64,000 bases of DNA from assembly GCA_037903475.1 (NCBI GenBank), contig JBAJFG010000172.1:3650001-3714000 (forward strand), written 5' to 3'. A model generated the notes under the pieces. The model was not told the origin of the DNA, did no database searches, and saw only the letters and a program-made list of their open reading frames with translations. Source of the stretch: Ancylostoma caninum. Taxonomy: Eukaryota; Nematoda; Chromadorea; Rhabditida; Ancylostomatidae. Shown one piece after another: positions 42,823 through 55,639 of the stretch; the first letter of the stretch is position 1, and every line of letters begins with the position of its first letter. The position numbers and the translations under genes are program-made.

Positions 42823-45800
42823 TGTTTGTTCCGCGTTTTCTTATATGTGGCATCCTCATAACTTGTACAGTGTTGTGGTTTTACCGTTCCACCAGTACGG
42901 ATGAGATCACTCCAGCTGTCACAGACTATTTAGCCGGTGAGAGTTCAACCTACCCAGTTTCGGTAAGCAGTTCAAGAATTATTCATCTCAAGCGACACAT
43001 TGTTTTTTTTTGGTCCAGCAGACTACTCTATGACTTTTTATATTCTGGGCTGTCATTATTTCATTCTTACACTATCTACATTTTTTTCATTTTTGGAGAT
43101 GACATAATGGAGAGATCGCCACCAGACAAGGATCCCTTTGACACGTGCATCTTGCCGAATTACGATCCATGGGATGAACATGTTATTCCGGTTAGCGAAT
43201 GATGATTCAGAAATTAATTGCATACATGCTACAAGATTTCTAATGAAAACAACATGAAATTATGCCAAATTAGAAGTTTTTTTCTATTTCTGATGGAGAT
43301 CAATAGTTGTGACAATTTTGGTTGTTAGCATCAAGGTCGATTACTCGTTTTTTTTTTCTTCTGAAATGATTGTTCGAGCGTCGGTGGAGCCGAGAAATTT
43401 GCGGACTTGAGCGTGCAGCGCACCGCGTGTGGGACCGCAGTGTTGCACTGCATTTGTAGACGATCACACCATTGCCCATGCTCAAATCTGTTATATGGAC
43501 AGGTTCATCAACTCTCTGTGCATTGTCTTTGTCGAAAAAAAAGGTAGATTCCGCACGCTGGTGCGTAGCGTCGCGCCACAGAAGCGCGGCGGGACCCAAA
43601 CGAAAGATTTGGTAAAAGCGTGCTCCAAGTGAAAAGTTCGAGTAGGTCCCGCGCCACATTTGGAGGAGAAATGTGCCGTGAATTCCAGAAATGTAATATA
43701 ACAAATGACTTTTTTTAGTACGTCGACCAGAACTACAACCCTCTGGAAAATTGTAACCACAGTTTCAAGCTGCTGACAAAGCTTAAAAAGGGCATCGTCA
43801 CAGTGAATGTGAAGGGTGTCTCATGCGTTGGAAGGTATGGGACCCTATCCTTTTATTTGAACTTTTCCTGATTTTTTTGATTGACATGTAAGGGAAAATT
43901 AGATACTTTATAAGCAAGAGATATTGAAAGTTACGGTTTATAGGTGTTTGACTCGTAGCAGCGATCTGTCCAACAACCATGGTCAATGGTTGGATGTGAC
44001 CAAAACTAAATTCCTTTGCGACGTTGTGGAGACATTATGCACAGATGCGAAAGGGAAAGATGTCTACCAGATGGTTCATGCACAAGTAATTGAAAAGTAT
44101 GTAAAAAAAAGTAAAAAGCTTTATGTGCACATTAAAGGGTTAACTTCATCATAACTCTCATTAACGTCTAGTATTCATTTTGCTCTTTAATGACTCAAAT
44201 AGCTCAGGAATGAAACAAAATCACGCAAGATGAAACAGAAAGATGGCAAGTACTACAATATCTACGTCATTCTGCTAGATTCTGTATCAGCTACCCAAGG
44301 AATTAGGTGAGGTAAAGATCCATTTGGAACTCTTCGTATATATTTGCAAGTGCTCCAACTTTTTTGAAGAGCTCATGGCACATTTGTGGACACATCAGGA
44401 ATAATCCAGCTGCACATTCTAGACATCTGCCACAAACTCTACAATTCTTTGAGAAATCTATGCAGGCTGTTTCTTTCCCGTACATCAACAAAATTGGACT
44501 CAACAGTCGACCGAATGGAGTGGCGATGTGGTTCGGTATGGTATGAGGAGATATCAGTTCAACAGGCCACCGATTAAGTATTGCGATCTAGGGAAACGTA
44601 TGGAAAGAGTACACAGAAAACTTTTCGATCTTCCCGATATTGAACCAGATTGGACCTTTGTTGAATTCTGTGGGAGATATGTCGATAACGAGACATTTTT
44701 AATGAAAGAGTTCTCAGAGCGAGGATATAAGGTGAGCATCTATAATGCAAGGCTCCTATGTTGGATTTTTTTTTTGTTGAAGTGGAGATGTCACCAGAGT
44801 ATGTACAGTGCCTTCGATCCGGATCTTCCTCCTTCTGCTTAGATCATACGTGGCATCCTGCTGGCTGCATTCTCGCAGCCAACCGGCTGAGTATCGATTG
44901 CCAGCAGGACGCCACGTGTGATCTAAGGCGGTGCGGAAGGAGGAAGATCCGGATCGAAGGCACTGTACCCCATCTGCAGTGAGTGTCGATGGAGGTCCGA
45001 GGAAGCGTGCCGCGGGATCGCGCCGCTCTTTCTGGAATCGTCGCCGTGATAGCAAAGATAGCAAACCATAAGGTTTTCTTGATTGTGTTACTCAATTTCG
45101 TTCATAGTTGAAACCTTATAGGACGAAAAACTATAAAGGAAACACTGATTTGCTACTATGGAAACGATTCCAGCGCGAGCGGAGCGGCCGCTTCGCATGC
45201 TTCTCAAGTCAGCGGGAAACGTATCTTCATCAATACCCACTGTAGTTGGGATGTGCGCACCCTCAAAAGTTTTTTTTTGAGCTTTTGTTTTTACCAGCAA
45301 ACACCTTCAATAACGATTTTTACAGACACTACTTGCCGAGGACTGGATGCTAGGAACTCTTAACTATCCATATTGCAAAGGATTTAAAAAACAGCCGACT
45401 GACCACTACATGAGGTCAGAATTAGTTATCTTTTATATTATAAGGCGTGTTGTGAGGTTTCCACAGTGGACATCAAAGACGATGGCCTATCCGCGGCCTT
45501 GAGAAGGACGCCGCGCGCACCGGGATCGGTGTCGTCTGCCGGCGGAATGCTATTCTTGGACGCTTTTCTTCCCGATTCAATCGAAAATCCTCTAAACAGA
45601 TAGAATAGCTGTTTGAAATAGCATAACAGCAGCAGAAGAACCGGCTAGGACGGGCGCGGCGCGGTCGCGCTGCGTCCTTTTCGAGGCCGTGGATGAGCCA
45701 CCGCCATTGACGTCCACTGTACCTCACTTTTAATTTTTACGGGTAAAGTGGATCTTTCTCAGGCTAGTTTTCGATTTGTTCATGTGGGGCTGTTCTAGGC

Positions 45801-48800
45801 CCTTCCAAGTCGCTCTGGAAAGGAATGCGACTAAATTGCTGACAGATACGTACAGCCACGCCAACTGCATAGAACAACATCAAGACATTCTCGGTTATTT
45901 ACACGATTTTGTAAACTCCTACAAAGGTGAGAACTCGTGAAATATTGTTCGCTTTTGACAGTGAAAATAGTTGGAGAGACATATAAAATTAATGTGGGGC
46001 AATTAAAAAGGCAGACGAGGAAAGCAAAGAGTAGGCACGTTTGTTCATTCATGTTCGCTTTTGCAACTACTATACATGCCCTCTTGAAATTTTCTTAATT
46101 TTTGTCTCTAATTCTAATATTCGCCTTCTGAGGAATTCCAAAATTCGGCTGGATTTGGCTTTCATTGCTCAGTCATAATCATGAGAGCGGTGTATTCCAC
46201 GCAGATCACGACTTTCAACGATTCCTTCTCCGCAACAAGAAAAAGGTGGCATTTAGTTTGTTCCATTTTTTCATTCTTATTCCACTTTGATTATTAATGG
46301 ATTGGACTTAATTAACACATCCTTGCAACTTCTTTAAAATGAAATCCGTTAAAGTTGCAGTCGCTTCACAGCCCTGTTGCCTTCCAAATTGGTGCTATCC
46401 AGAGCCCGCGGTCGTGTGGCGGCTAGAACACTGGAGGAGTACGGTTCCGATACCAACGAAGAGGTGAGTGTAACTCGCTCTCTTTTTGTTCTAGCTGCCA
46501 CACGACCGTGTGCGTCTGGTTTGAATATTGCACATTTGGCTTATAAAAGTTATTCATGCTTGCGGCGCGTCAAAGTTTACGCGCCTAGACAAAACTCCAC
46601 GAAGTTTTCGCGCTGACCCAAAGCGGCGAAAATGGAAACGCGGTTTGTTCGCGCGGCAGTCGCAGCGGCGAAACTAGGAACAGTGCTGACCTGCCAGGAT
46701 TTGTCTTCCACCTCCCTCCTTTGCATTGTGTATCGGCGCGTAAACTTTGACGCGCCGCAAGCATGAATAACTTTATAGATGTCATCGATTTCAAGAAAAA
46801 AAAACAGAAAACAAAAAAAAACGCACTCTACAAAAGTGCTGTTTGTGCAAAGACTGAGGCATAGCCAGCACTTAGTGCCCGTTAATCACCTACCAACATG
46901 CTGGTCTGCCGCGCCGCACCACTTATGCAGCGCGGCAGACCTGGTTTCTGTTGGGTGGCATTTTCTACCGTTTTCTTTGTCTTTTCTTCTATTCCAGTGC
47001 TTGGATGAAAACATAAGCAAAACATCAATACTTGTTCTACCGCAGCGCGTAGGTGCAACGCGGTGGATAAGGTGGGCGGTTTTGTGATGTAGTAGTGGTT
47101 GACCAGCACCGTAGCGAAAGATTGTAGAGGAACACAGTTTCGGACTCAGTTCCACGTTCAATAAGATCACACGAATCTCTCGTCTGAAAAAAAAACTGCA
47201 CATCTAGAGAAAAAAATTGAATAGCAAAAATAAAGATATGTGCAAGATTTCTGATAACTTTGCAGCACGAACAGCGTAATGGTTTGAGTAGAGAACCTAG
47301 CAGCAACTGTTCCCATTTGCCGCCATCCTCCCTTCAACTGCTGCCATCCCTCAGTAATTGCTGCTAAAGGTACAAAAGCTTCAGCAACAATCGAGAGAAA
47401 AATGGCAGCAACCGGGAACAGCTGCTGCTAGGGTGTCTACTTGAACCATTACACCGATCATGCTGCGCTGCACGGTTACCAGATATGAAAACGAAGCTTT
47501 AGTAACAATTTAGTTCAACTTGATACTATGACTTAAAAGTCAATTTTATCTTTTAGCTCGATGAGTCTTTCGTTGTTATCCTGGGGGATCATGGATTACG
47601 TGGACAGAAAGTCGAGTTTTTTTTCTGATACTTTTTTGACGTTCTGTATGAGACATTTGTATGAGACTACTTCTAGATTTCAGATCACGCATACACGACT
47701 TGGAAGCCTGGAACTGAACAATCCCATGTTTTTCATTTCTGTGCCAAAGAAACTTCGGAAGAGCACGAATATCCTCCCAATTCTGCGACAGAACGCCGCG
47801 CGTCTGCAAACCCCCTACGACATCCGTTCAACATTCCTAGATATTCTCAAGGTGCTGTTGTTTTACATTTTCGTGACCGTGAATGACACCACCAAGCTAT
47901 CTCAGAAGTGCTAGTAGGAACATTCCAATTTGTGCTGAGACAGACATTCAAGCCGCATATAGTCTCGTTTTGTATTTTGTAAAAAATTTTTGTTTCCATT
48001 TGCTATTGCAAAATAGGATACTTCAGTATCAACCGAGCTCCAATTTCACCGATCGCAGTTCTATGGTATTGAATGGAGAATATGGAACGTCATTTCTGAG
48101 GACTCAACCAGATCTCGAAAGGACCTGCAAAAATTTACCCATACCTTTATTTTACTGCATCTGCCACTTCCCGCTGAGGAACGTCGAGAAGTCAGTTCAT
48201 TTCACATAGACCAATGTAGAGGTTTTTCTTTCATTTTACAGTCAAGCAGTATAATTTGTACGAAAGATGTTTATAAAAACTACTTATTCGTGGACTCTGA
48301 AATCAAACCATTAAAAGTACAAATATGAATGCAAATGGACGAGGGCGTTTCTATGATAGAGCAGTGGAGTAATAAGCGGGTGACAGTCATGAAAAACGAT
48401 AGGTCGTGGTTCATAGCCAGCTACCAGCTGTGAGACCGCAGCGTCTCTATTACTTATGTAACTAGGGGAGGGCTATGATTGCATGGGATACGGACAGACG
48501 GATTAATAAGCCTACTATTGTTATTTTCTTCACCAGTGGGTTAGCTATCGTTCTTCCTGCCACACACCCGCAATGCAGGTTGAGCAGAAAATGTGCTTTC
48601 AGCGACCGTTTGAACGGAGCAGCAAAGTTCCTCTCAACGAACATTGAAGAATTGAAGTACTAAATTGTATTTCAGATCATCCCCAATCGCAGTAGCAGCC
48701 GGGAAGTTTCTTATAACGTACATCAATTCATTTCTGGAACATTATGACGCCTTCCATAGATGTGAAACGCTAGAGTTCTCTCATGTAAGGTTCTATTAAT

Positions 48801-49299
48801 TTGTTGTGTTATATCGTATGAGAGTCCACTTTAGACAATTTCTATGTTTGCATACGTCCCCGAAGAGCTTACGAAAACATATCGAATTTCTGTGAAAGCG
48901 ACGCCACCATCTAATGCAGAGTTCAGGGTGAGTGATGATGTGAATCGTTTCCTTTTTTTCATATCTTCTACGCTTCAAAGGTACCTACAACATACGATTT
49001 TTTGTAATTAGGAAAACTCTTCAGTAACTCATCTTCCTTAGCCATAAAAAATTGGAACGGCACGGTTTAGAGTGCAGTGTACTAACCCTAAATAGAAAAA
49101 AGGAAAGGAAAAAAGTCCCAAAGTCCTTGATTTTCTTCCCTTCGAGTTGCTCATTTTTCCTTTTGTTGAGGCTGTTATTTGGAAAATACGCAATGAGTTT
49201 GAAATGGCTTCTTCAACCGTTGATCGTCTTGATCTCTTCGGCAATAATGGAAAGTGCATCAGTGACTGGCTGAAACACCTTTGCCATTGTAAATCATAG
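42822..49299 (+). CDS. DUF229 (sulfatase-like fold) protein, gene A
   Basis: Sixteen exons in phase: 42822-42936, 43099-43190, 43719-43834, 43944-44096, 44208-44306, 44423-44535, 44592-44731, 45326-45414, 45799-45926, 46133-46245, 47557-47610, 47684-47851, 48027-48190, 48676-48784, 48835-48927 and 49171-49299, giving 624 residues. An N-terminal signal anchor (FLICGILITCTVLWFY) precedes CILPNYDPWDE. Alkaline-phosphatase-superfamily marks are YVILLDSVSATQ and LPQTLQFFEKSM (Thr at the usual nucleophile position), HNHESGVFHAD and the metal motif VVILGDHGLRG. The C-terminus ends with C......LCHC. DUF229 proteins (PF02995) are greatly expanded in nematodes, and their substrate is unknown. Position and topology suggest a secretory-pathway or surface enzyme (inference). 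A TTTCAGAAATG start context suggests trans-splicing. The large introns are packed with MITEs. Confidence 0.92.
44803..44968. mobile_element. 166-bp palindromic MITE in DUF229-A intron 7
   Basis: GTACAGTGCCTTCGATCCGG and ATCTTCCTCC are mirrored by GGAGGAAGAT and CCGGATCGAAGGCACTGTAC. The centre TGGCTGCATTCTCGCAGCCA forms a second hairpin. Confidence 0.85.
44982..45262. mobile_element. MITE family 2, copy 1 (DUF229-A intron 7)
   Basis: Left GCAGTGAGTGTCGATGGAG and right complement CTACAGTGGGTATTGATG. The interior has GATAGCAAACCA, TTTTCTTGATTG and GGAAACGATTCCAGCGCGAG, shared with 59640-59910 and partly with 63826-64000. Confidence 0.7.
45461..45722. mobile_element. MITE family 1, copy 3 (DUF229-A intron 8)
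   Basis: CCACAGTGGACATCAAAGAC on the left and CGCCATTGACGTCCACTGTA on the right. The CTTCCCGATTCAATCGAAAATCC core matches the other copies. Confidence 0.85.
46408..46512 (+). other. Conserved intronic hairpin in DUF229-A intron 10
   Basis: The arm CGGTCGTGTGGCGGCTAGAAC (46410) pairs with GTTCTAGCTGCCACACGACC (46489). The equivalent intron of gene B carries a matching hairpin in which a T-A pair is replaced by C-G. The arms flank a 60-bp segment holding GAAGAG|GTGAG, a possible splice donor. Confidence 0.65.
46542..46777. mobile_element. MITE with ~43-bp inverted repeats (DUF229-A intron 10)
   Basis: TATAAAAGTTATTCATGCTT and GCGGCGCGTCAAAGTTTACG on the left face CGTAAACTTTGACGCGCCGC and AAGCATGAATAACTTTATA on the right. 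Confidence 0.85.
46895..47115. repeat. CG-rich repeat related to the one at 19080
   Basis: Shares CTGGTCTGCCGCGCCGCA, an AAAACATAAGCAAAACATCAA-like core and GTGGTTGACC-type end with the Srt intron repeat. Confidence 0.55.
47250..47483. mobile_element. MITE family 3, copy 1 (DUF229-A intron 10)
   Basis: TCTGATAACTTTGCAGCACG on the left faces CGCTGCACGGTTACCAGA on the right. The interior contains CTAGCAGCAACTGTTCCC and its complement. Copies 2 and 3 are at 50859 and 55640. Confidence 0.75.
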
Positions 49300-51484
49300 A
49301 AAGAAATTAGCAGAAATGTTGAAAAACAATAAATTTACTTCTAGTCTCTGTTTTCTTTTTTTACTGTGTTTCTATTGGATCGAATGCTATCCGCACTTCT
49401 CCACATGGTATGACTAGTAGCTGTGGACCATCAGTGATTCAGCTTAGAGTCAGTTATCACTATTTTATCTATTTATTCTATACACCGACACAAATGGTGT
49501 GCCAAAAAAAAACAACCATCTCCAAATGTGTAACACAACGGTGAAGTGAGACTCTAAGATGGTTAACTGTCTGAGAAGGCCTACTTACGTCAAAAATAGT
49601 TGGTAAGATGCTCGCTAGATGTTGTAAGTTTTTCTCTTCCAACACAACGAAGTAAAAAACCCTTTCAGAGGGTCACACAAGTTGGCTTGAAATTGCTGAA
49701 ATTCCACAGAAGAGAAAACTTTATTCGTGCATACCCCAAAACGGCTATCAATTTCGCACCAACCTGATATTATTACTCTGTTCCACATCGGTACACCATC
49801 CAGCTGCCATCAATGTACCAATGTACCAGCCACCGTTGTACCCATTCAGCGACCAGCCCGGTTGTCTTCATATTTCGAAGTTAATATTCTGAAGTTTTGT
49901 GCCCACTATCAGCACAACTTACATGGTTCGCCAAAAATCGCAAATTTTTCCTCGTTATTTTTCACTTTCTGCTGCTTTTCCGCCTATGTTGCCCGGTGAA
50001 ACAAACTATACCAGCGACTTGCACGGCTGGCCCACTATCCAGAGTCTCAGACATTTTCCTACGCAAGCTCTCTTGCACGGCTCTTATCGTCTGCAGGTCC
50101 AACATCAGCAAAATTTAAGACATTGGGTGTATTTTATATCAAGGAGTATGAGTACATAACAGGATCCTTCTTTTCTTTCTTTTATAACCTCTTCCAACAA
50201 TCACCATCAGAGAATGGGAACTGCTATTAAATCGCCAATCCATGGATCCAACGGGAGGGGCCGCTCACAAATTTGTAAACAATCATCTTCGTAAACAAAT
50301 ACGAGCACTGGTTGTCTGAAATTAAACACATTGAGCAGTAAATGCTAGCGAATATTTAATTGATATGTTCAAATTTTACCCCAAATTGAAAACACTATTC
50401 GAATATCGTATCGCATCCGTCACAGTATAAACAATCCAGAAAAAGGCTACCTAGAAAATTAGGAAATGGAAAAAGAGGACATTATTCAAGGTAAACAGCT
50501 CGTTTGTTGTGGCGTCGAGCAAGGCAGCAGGACTTCATGGATCACCATTCAGAAGAAATTGATTTTCCTTATTCAGATGAGTAACGAAACTCCTTCATGC
50601 TTGTCATTTTCAGCAATGCGCTAACATACGTGTTCATTCTTAGCCCACCTAGTAACAGTGAGCTTCCGCAGTAAATCCTGTCGCTAAGCAACTTCTTTTT
50701 ACTTTCTCTTCTGCTATTTTCGCTACTATTCATCGCTCAAATGTTCTAGGATCTTTTCACCGTGCCGGGAATAAAGGTAATCCCAGCGGTGGGCAGCAGT
50801 TATGTTAATAAAACTGATATCCAGACTTGCCTTCACGGTGTATGCAACGAGTCCCATCTCTGGTAACTGTGCAGCACGAACGCAACCCAAACGGCGTGAT
50901 GGTTCGAGTAGAAACCCTAGCAGCAACTGTTCCTCAAACTTTCCTCCCCTTAGCAGCAATTGCTGAGAGATGGCAGCAATTGAGGAGAAGATGGCAGCAA
51001 TTGGCAACAGTTGCTTGCTATGGTTTCTACTCGAACCATTATGCCGTTCAGGCTGCGTTCGTGCTGCGCACTTATCAGAGATAGTGTCGTACTTGGAAAA
51101 ATTCGGAAACCACATTGTGAAAATGTTTGGCTAAACCAGTTCAGCTGGAGACAACATCTTTCCAGGATGATTTTGTTTTGCCTTTCCAGAGGCTTGAAAA
51201 ATCCTGGTTGTATCATTTTTGACGCGAGCTTGGTTACTGTCCTATTTCTTCCGAGTACATATTTATGGGGTGGGCTCTCTAAAGGTAGGGATTTGAATAT
51301 GTATAATAGCTTTAGTGTGGATCTCTACTCCTGAAATAGTGATTATCGCGGTCTGGAAAGGTGTCTATATAATGGGACGGTTCCGTTGAATTTCCTGATC
51401 GCGGACGGCAAATCAACGCTAAAAAACAATTCTTCTGAGTGTTCTGAAACCTCTCAGGTCTCCTAATTCGTCTCTTGCAAACAG
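49300..51484. other. Intergenic with one open stretch (49673-49881)
   Basis: After the acceptor TTTCAG at 49672 a frame stays open 69 codons (HTSWLEIAEIPQKRKLYSCI, then NVPMYQPPLYPFSDQPGC) to a stop at 49881. It reads like coding sequence but I cannot name it or join it to other exons. Confidence 0.3.
50859..51079. mobile_element. MITE family 3, copy 2
   Basis: TCTGGTAACTGTGCAGCACG and AACGGCGTGATGGTTCGAG on the left are mirrored by CTCGAACCATTATGCCGTT and GCTGCGCACTTATCAGA on the right. Confidence 0.85.
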
Positions 51485-51848
51485 GTTTGGGCCGAGTTCA
51501 CAGAGTAGTGTTTGCCCAGAAGTGGTTTATGAGAGAACTCTTGAACTTGTTGGAAATGTTGCCCCTGTTACTTACTGGGATGCTGCGATTACAACACTTT
51601 GTTATAGGTAACGATCTGTGATTTGTGGGGCCCGAAGGTGGAGGTTTTTGGAACTAGAAATCCTTAAAATCCATGATTCAAACCCGGAGAGTTACTTTCC
51701 CAAGCCTTTCCAGACATAAAATATCATTCTCACACTGGGAAATTGCTGCGTTTTATGGAGGAAATGATTCAAACAAGCATTTTCCCAGTGCGGTTTGTGG
51801 ATTCGCCTTATTGTTCATTTTAGGTCTCAAAAGTGCACTTGCCAATAA
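51485..51848 (+). CDS. Possible last two exons of an unrecognised secreted protein
   Basis: 51485-51607 and 51824-51848 join in phase 2 and encode SSVCPEVVYERTLELV, TYWDAAITTLCYR, then SQKCTCQ-stop. The Cys spacing looks like a secreted protein. A second frame is also open in the first exon, and an upstream open stretch (51336-51460, RGLERCLYNGTVPLNF) does not join in phase. Treat as a weak candidate. Confidence 0.25.
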
Positions 51849-54015
51849 TTTTGCGCTACCTGTATGTACTAGTTTGTGAGAATAAACAACAAAAACATGT
51901 TCCCTAATGTACTGAGGTCGCTCAAGAACATTATAGATTCGTATCAGGGTTCCACGGAGTTTGTACAGATTCTCCGCAAAATATTTTTGCTTTCTTTTCT
52001 GGAAATGTTTTCTTTTCTTCGGTATGTTTGGTGATTCTTAATTACTTGTTATGTCTCAGCTTTATCATTAGCTAATAAGAGGCAATTAATCAGCAATTCG
52101 TCAGTCAAAGAAAATTTTTAAGAGGAAATGCAGTAACAAGTGGCAAATTGCTTCGATAAGCGCTCTTCTTCTTTATCCAAGAGTTGATTTAGAATCATAG
52201 GGTTTCCTTTTCCATCAGTAAAGTTAGGTGGAGTTTACGCTCGGAGACAAGACTACTGAGCCTAACTATAGGGAAAGAATTGCACGGTTCCTTGTAGCTG
52301 AGAGGAAAAGTTGAAAAAAAAAACCTAAAATTAAGGATACTGGGCCATGTTGTGTCCTGGATCTACATATTTATGGGGTTCTTCACCCATTCCCATTCTT
52401 CATGCTTCAGTAAGACCGTTGGACTAATAGGAATGATCAAAATAAGCTGTTACATGTGCACAGCTCCAGCTTTCTAAATAGAGCCTTATAAAGAAATTTA
52501 CAATCTCTTCAAGTTGTTCTTTTTCTTTTTCAAGGAAACCTGGTTCTCTCCAGTATCTCCAGTGCATAGCGTGAACGATGTCATGACCTTTCAAAGAAAG
52601 TTTACTTTGGATTTCGTGCTCAACTTCGAATCATGGTGTAAATAGTATTTGTTAGACCTCGCCGAGATCGTTGCCCCGTTACTCCTCCTCAGTCAAGTAC
52701 GTAGAGGGATGTCTATACGAAAAGGGAGAGAGCGGGGGAGGAATATGTATATAGAAGTGTGTATCTGTGATCTCGACAGTGTCCCATATCATTTTAGTCG
52801 AAGAGGCTTGGCAAGAAGAATTATATGTGTTTACAGAATAGGAATTTCTTCCATCTAATTCCCGGAAAAGGGATGATGTTAGAGAATTTTCTCATTTCTC
52901 TTATCTTCATCAGAAATTAAGGTGAACACCTCTCCTAGATAGCTCATCTCCATAACCAATGGAAATGACTTTTTGAAAGCAAAGAAGTTTGAGAGTCTCT
53001 CTGAATGCAATTTGCTAGCGTCAAACGATCTAACAACTGGTCTGCTAGCGGTCCGACTGGAAACGCGGACTTTCAGCGCCTGCGGTCTCCAGACATTGCT
53101 AGGCTAGAAGTTGAGAACGAAAAAAAAAACAATAGTATAGATGATTGCAGTCTTTGAGCTCTTAGAGTAAAAACAGCTATGTGAGGCGGCTATCCCGTTA
53201 CAGCTGTAGCTATGATGGCGACGTGATCGTCACAAACATATCAACAGAGCTCTCAAAAAGTTTGGCATAAACAAACTGTCGCATTTTTGATACTCTATCA
53301 GGGTAGGCGATAACTTGAACCAGCCCCATCCATCCATGCATTTGTCCTTACGTTTTTTTTCTGTCAGAAAAAGGGTTGAAAAGCGTGTTTGCATGTAATT
53401 TTCATTGTTTTTGCACTAGCTACAGTCGCTCCGTGTCCTGAAGAATCTACGGATAATGATCTTCAAGCGATGTTGTGCGGACGGACGCTGACACATAGAG
53501 CCATTATAAATTGCCCCTTGTTAAACGGAATGCGCCTCGTTCGAAATCATTCCCGTTACCAGTACATTCATGGTCCCAGAAAGCATTCTGTTTATGAGAG
53601 ACCTCTGCATTTATTTTCTGCTTGCCCGTAATAATGCGATAATACATAAGTAAGCGGTCGACAAGAATCATTAGAACCAGTTTTTTAATTGTCAAGACCT
53701 AAATTATCGCTAAAATTACGGTGTGTTATATTATAGACTGGAAAGCGAGATTGGTTGGGTACTTGTGCATACTGTCCTCCTAACCTCCCTCCTCATTTAC
53801 CACACTTTTCGCGTTCTTTTTATCCTAACGTGTTTCCAACCCTCCTATTAGGTACGGCTATAAATTCTGGTCTGACAGGATTGTTTATTTGTGCATCTGT
53901 CAGGTTGACGCAAAGAAATAGCGCCGCATTTTTCAAAAGCATGTAATTTCGTTTGGACAAGGTATAACGTCTAGATATGGTGATGCTGTTGTAGAGCAAA
54001 GAAAGCTCTTTCATT
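51849..54015. other. Intergenic, nothing secure
   Basis: An 80-codon open stretch at 53389-53631 lacks an ATG at its start; an exon after the CACTAG at 53421 is possible but unsupported. Confidence 0.35.
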
Positions 54016-54768
54016 CTATAGGTATAAAAGATTCCCTCTCCTGTTAGGAGTCGTGAGGTAATTGAAACTGTCCAGGAACCTCGTCCTCAATTTTTCGAAT
54101 TTTCTTGATTTTTCCATAGCGCACATAACGCTGCAAGAAATGCAGTCCAATATACCTTCTTTGTTTTTGGCGAAGACGTCAGAATCTACTCCAGATGTCA
54201 GCTGTGGTGCAACGGCTTCGGCTTTAGGAGAACGTAGATGAGTACTTCTCGGATTATTTCCTTCGCTATTTCTAGGATTCTTGCTGGATGCTTCTTTCCA
54301 AGCTGCTTTCCAGAAAGGGCACCTTCAACAATATCTACTACTCTTATTTCCTCCAGAAAGTCAAGAACGGCTGCTGGAAAAAACGCTCGAGACGCTCAAA
54401 AGCGCATCTTCTGCACCCGAAATTTTGGGCAGAAATTGTTTCCGAGAGCTGGCTTGGACATTGATAATTTAACTGGGAAACGTTTGAGTAGTTATCGCAT
54501 TATTCAGGAAAACTGTCGTATTTCTGCCACTTTTCTCAGCTCCAGTAGATCTTATTCCACAAGAAAAAAATTCGTCAGACATGGCTATATGAAAACGAGG
54601 TTCTTGCTGTTCTTTGCTTTGCAGTTCTACCAGATATAGGCGTACGGCTTCAGGGACCTGGCCGTACGATAGGCAATGATCCATGCTTATTGAAGGATTT
54701 TTAAGCTTTGCCGAGGTTGCGTTCTTAAAAGTTGTGAAAGAAAATAGAATCAACACGAAAAACGCCAT
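54016..54768 (-). CDS. Predicted small secreted Cys-containing protein
   Basis: Three exons on the minus strand: 54768-54514, 54472-54417 and 54322-54016, summing to 205 residues with matching phases. It starts with a signal peptide (MAFFVLILFSFTTFKNATSA) preceded by an ACTATAAGG box. The mature part has paired Cys (SMDHCLSYGQVPEAVRLYL, YQCPSQLSE, GCPFWKAAWKEA, DCISCSVMCAME) and a basic end (TTPNRRGNLLYL). The first intron is only 41 bp. The last 102 codons stay open without any low-complexity bias, which supports the model. I do not recognise the family. It lies antisense between the two DUF229 genes. Confidence 0.5.
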
Positions 54769-55639
54769 TTTTTTGCATCAACCTTATAGTTGTGGTACCT
54801 AGCGAGTAGGTGAGTAAACAAATGGATAAGTAAATAAACAAGGAAATAAACAAGCCGATACATAGTGTCTCCATCCTGACAATACTACATATTTCTGAAT
54901 AGCCAAACGCAGTTTTCCGTAACATCGTATAGAAGGATTTCCAGTATAGCCAGTTTCATTCGTGCCTGGTGTGTGTATGTACTTTTCGCTTGGCAGAATA
55001 CCATAAACTTTCACGCGGCGCTCACTTTTTCTCTAATATCTCATCAGCTGTCCTCTTCACTGAAATGGACCATATAAGTTTTTATCGTGGAAACGGAGTG
55101 CATTGCTTGCGTCGCCCCTCTTCCCACTAGCAATTGCAATTGCTCTGCGTACATTTTCAGGTTACCAGTTAATTTTCAGTGTAGAATCAACAGAATTGTG
55201 CCATTATTCGCTATGTCAATATTTTTACAGCATTTGCACTATGTTCACAGCCGCTATCGTAGCTAATGAATTCATTTTTGAATATTCATCAGATGATCTA
55301 GGGTAGGCTCCTCGAAATGGCCATTTCTACGCATAGCGACCATGAATTTAATTGCATTGTTATATTGCCCTCATATATTTCTGCCAAAAACAGGCAGAAT
55401 TTTATCTACCGAAACTTTTCCCCGTCCGCCAACATCTCCTCGGGAAAAATATGCCAGCAATGTCAGAAAATGCCGTTCATAGTTCATTCATGAAAATATC
55501 AACCTGTCCGATGTTATGTTGTCCAGTGGAGATAAAAAGAAAATGCTGCTCCTGACACCTCTGCCATTCATCCCATTTCTGGAAAACTCGTCAGGACTCA
55601 CTACCACCTCCTACCAGGCTGCCAGGCTTCCGCCATTTC
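54769..55639. other. Intergenic
   Basis: No gene or repeat with clear ends recognised. Confidence 0.4.

Noticed and set aside
46344..46452. Extra exon in DUF229 gene A (frame RGRVAAR...NEE), with a parallel in gene B
   Set aside because: It would enter with the wrong phase in both genes, and the flanking exons join directly to give the canonical DUF229 sequence. Kept only as a hairpin feature.
54238..54639. 133-codon + strand frame
   Set aside because: Overlaps the minus-strand three-exon model, which has a signal peptide and matching splice phases; the + frame shows no features.
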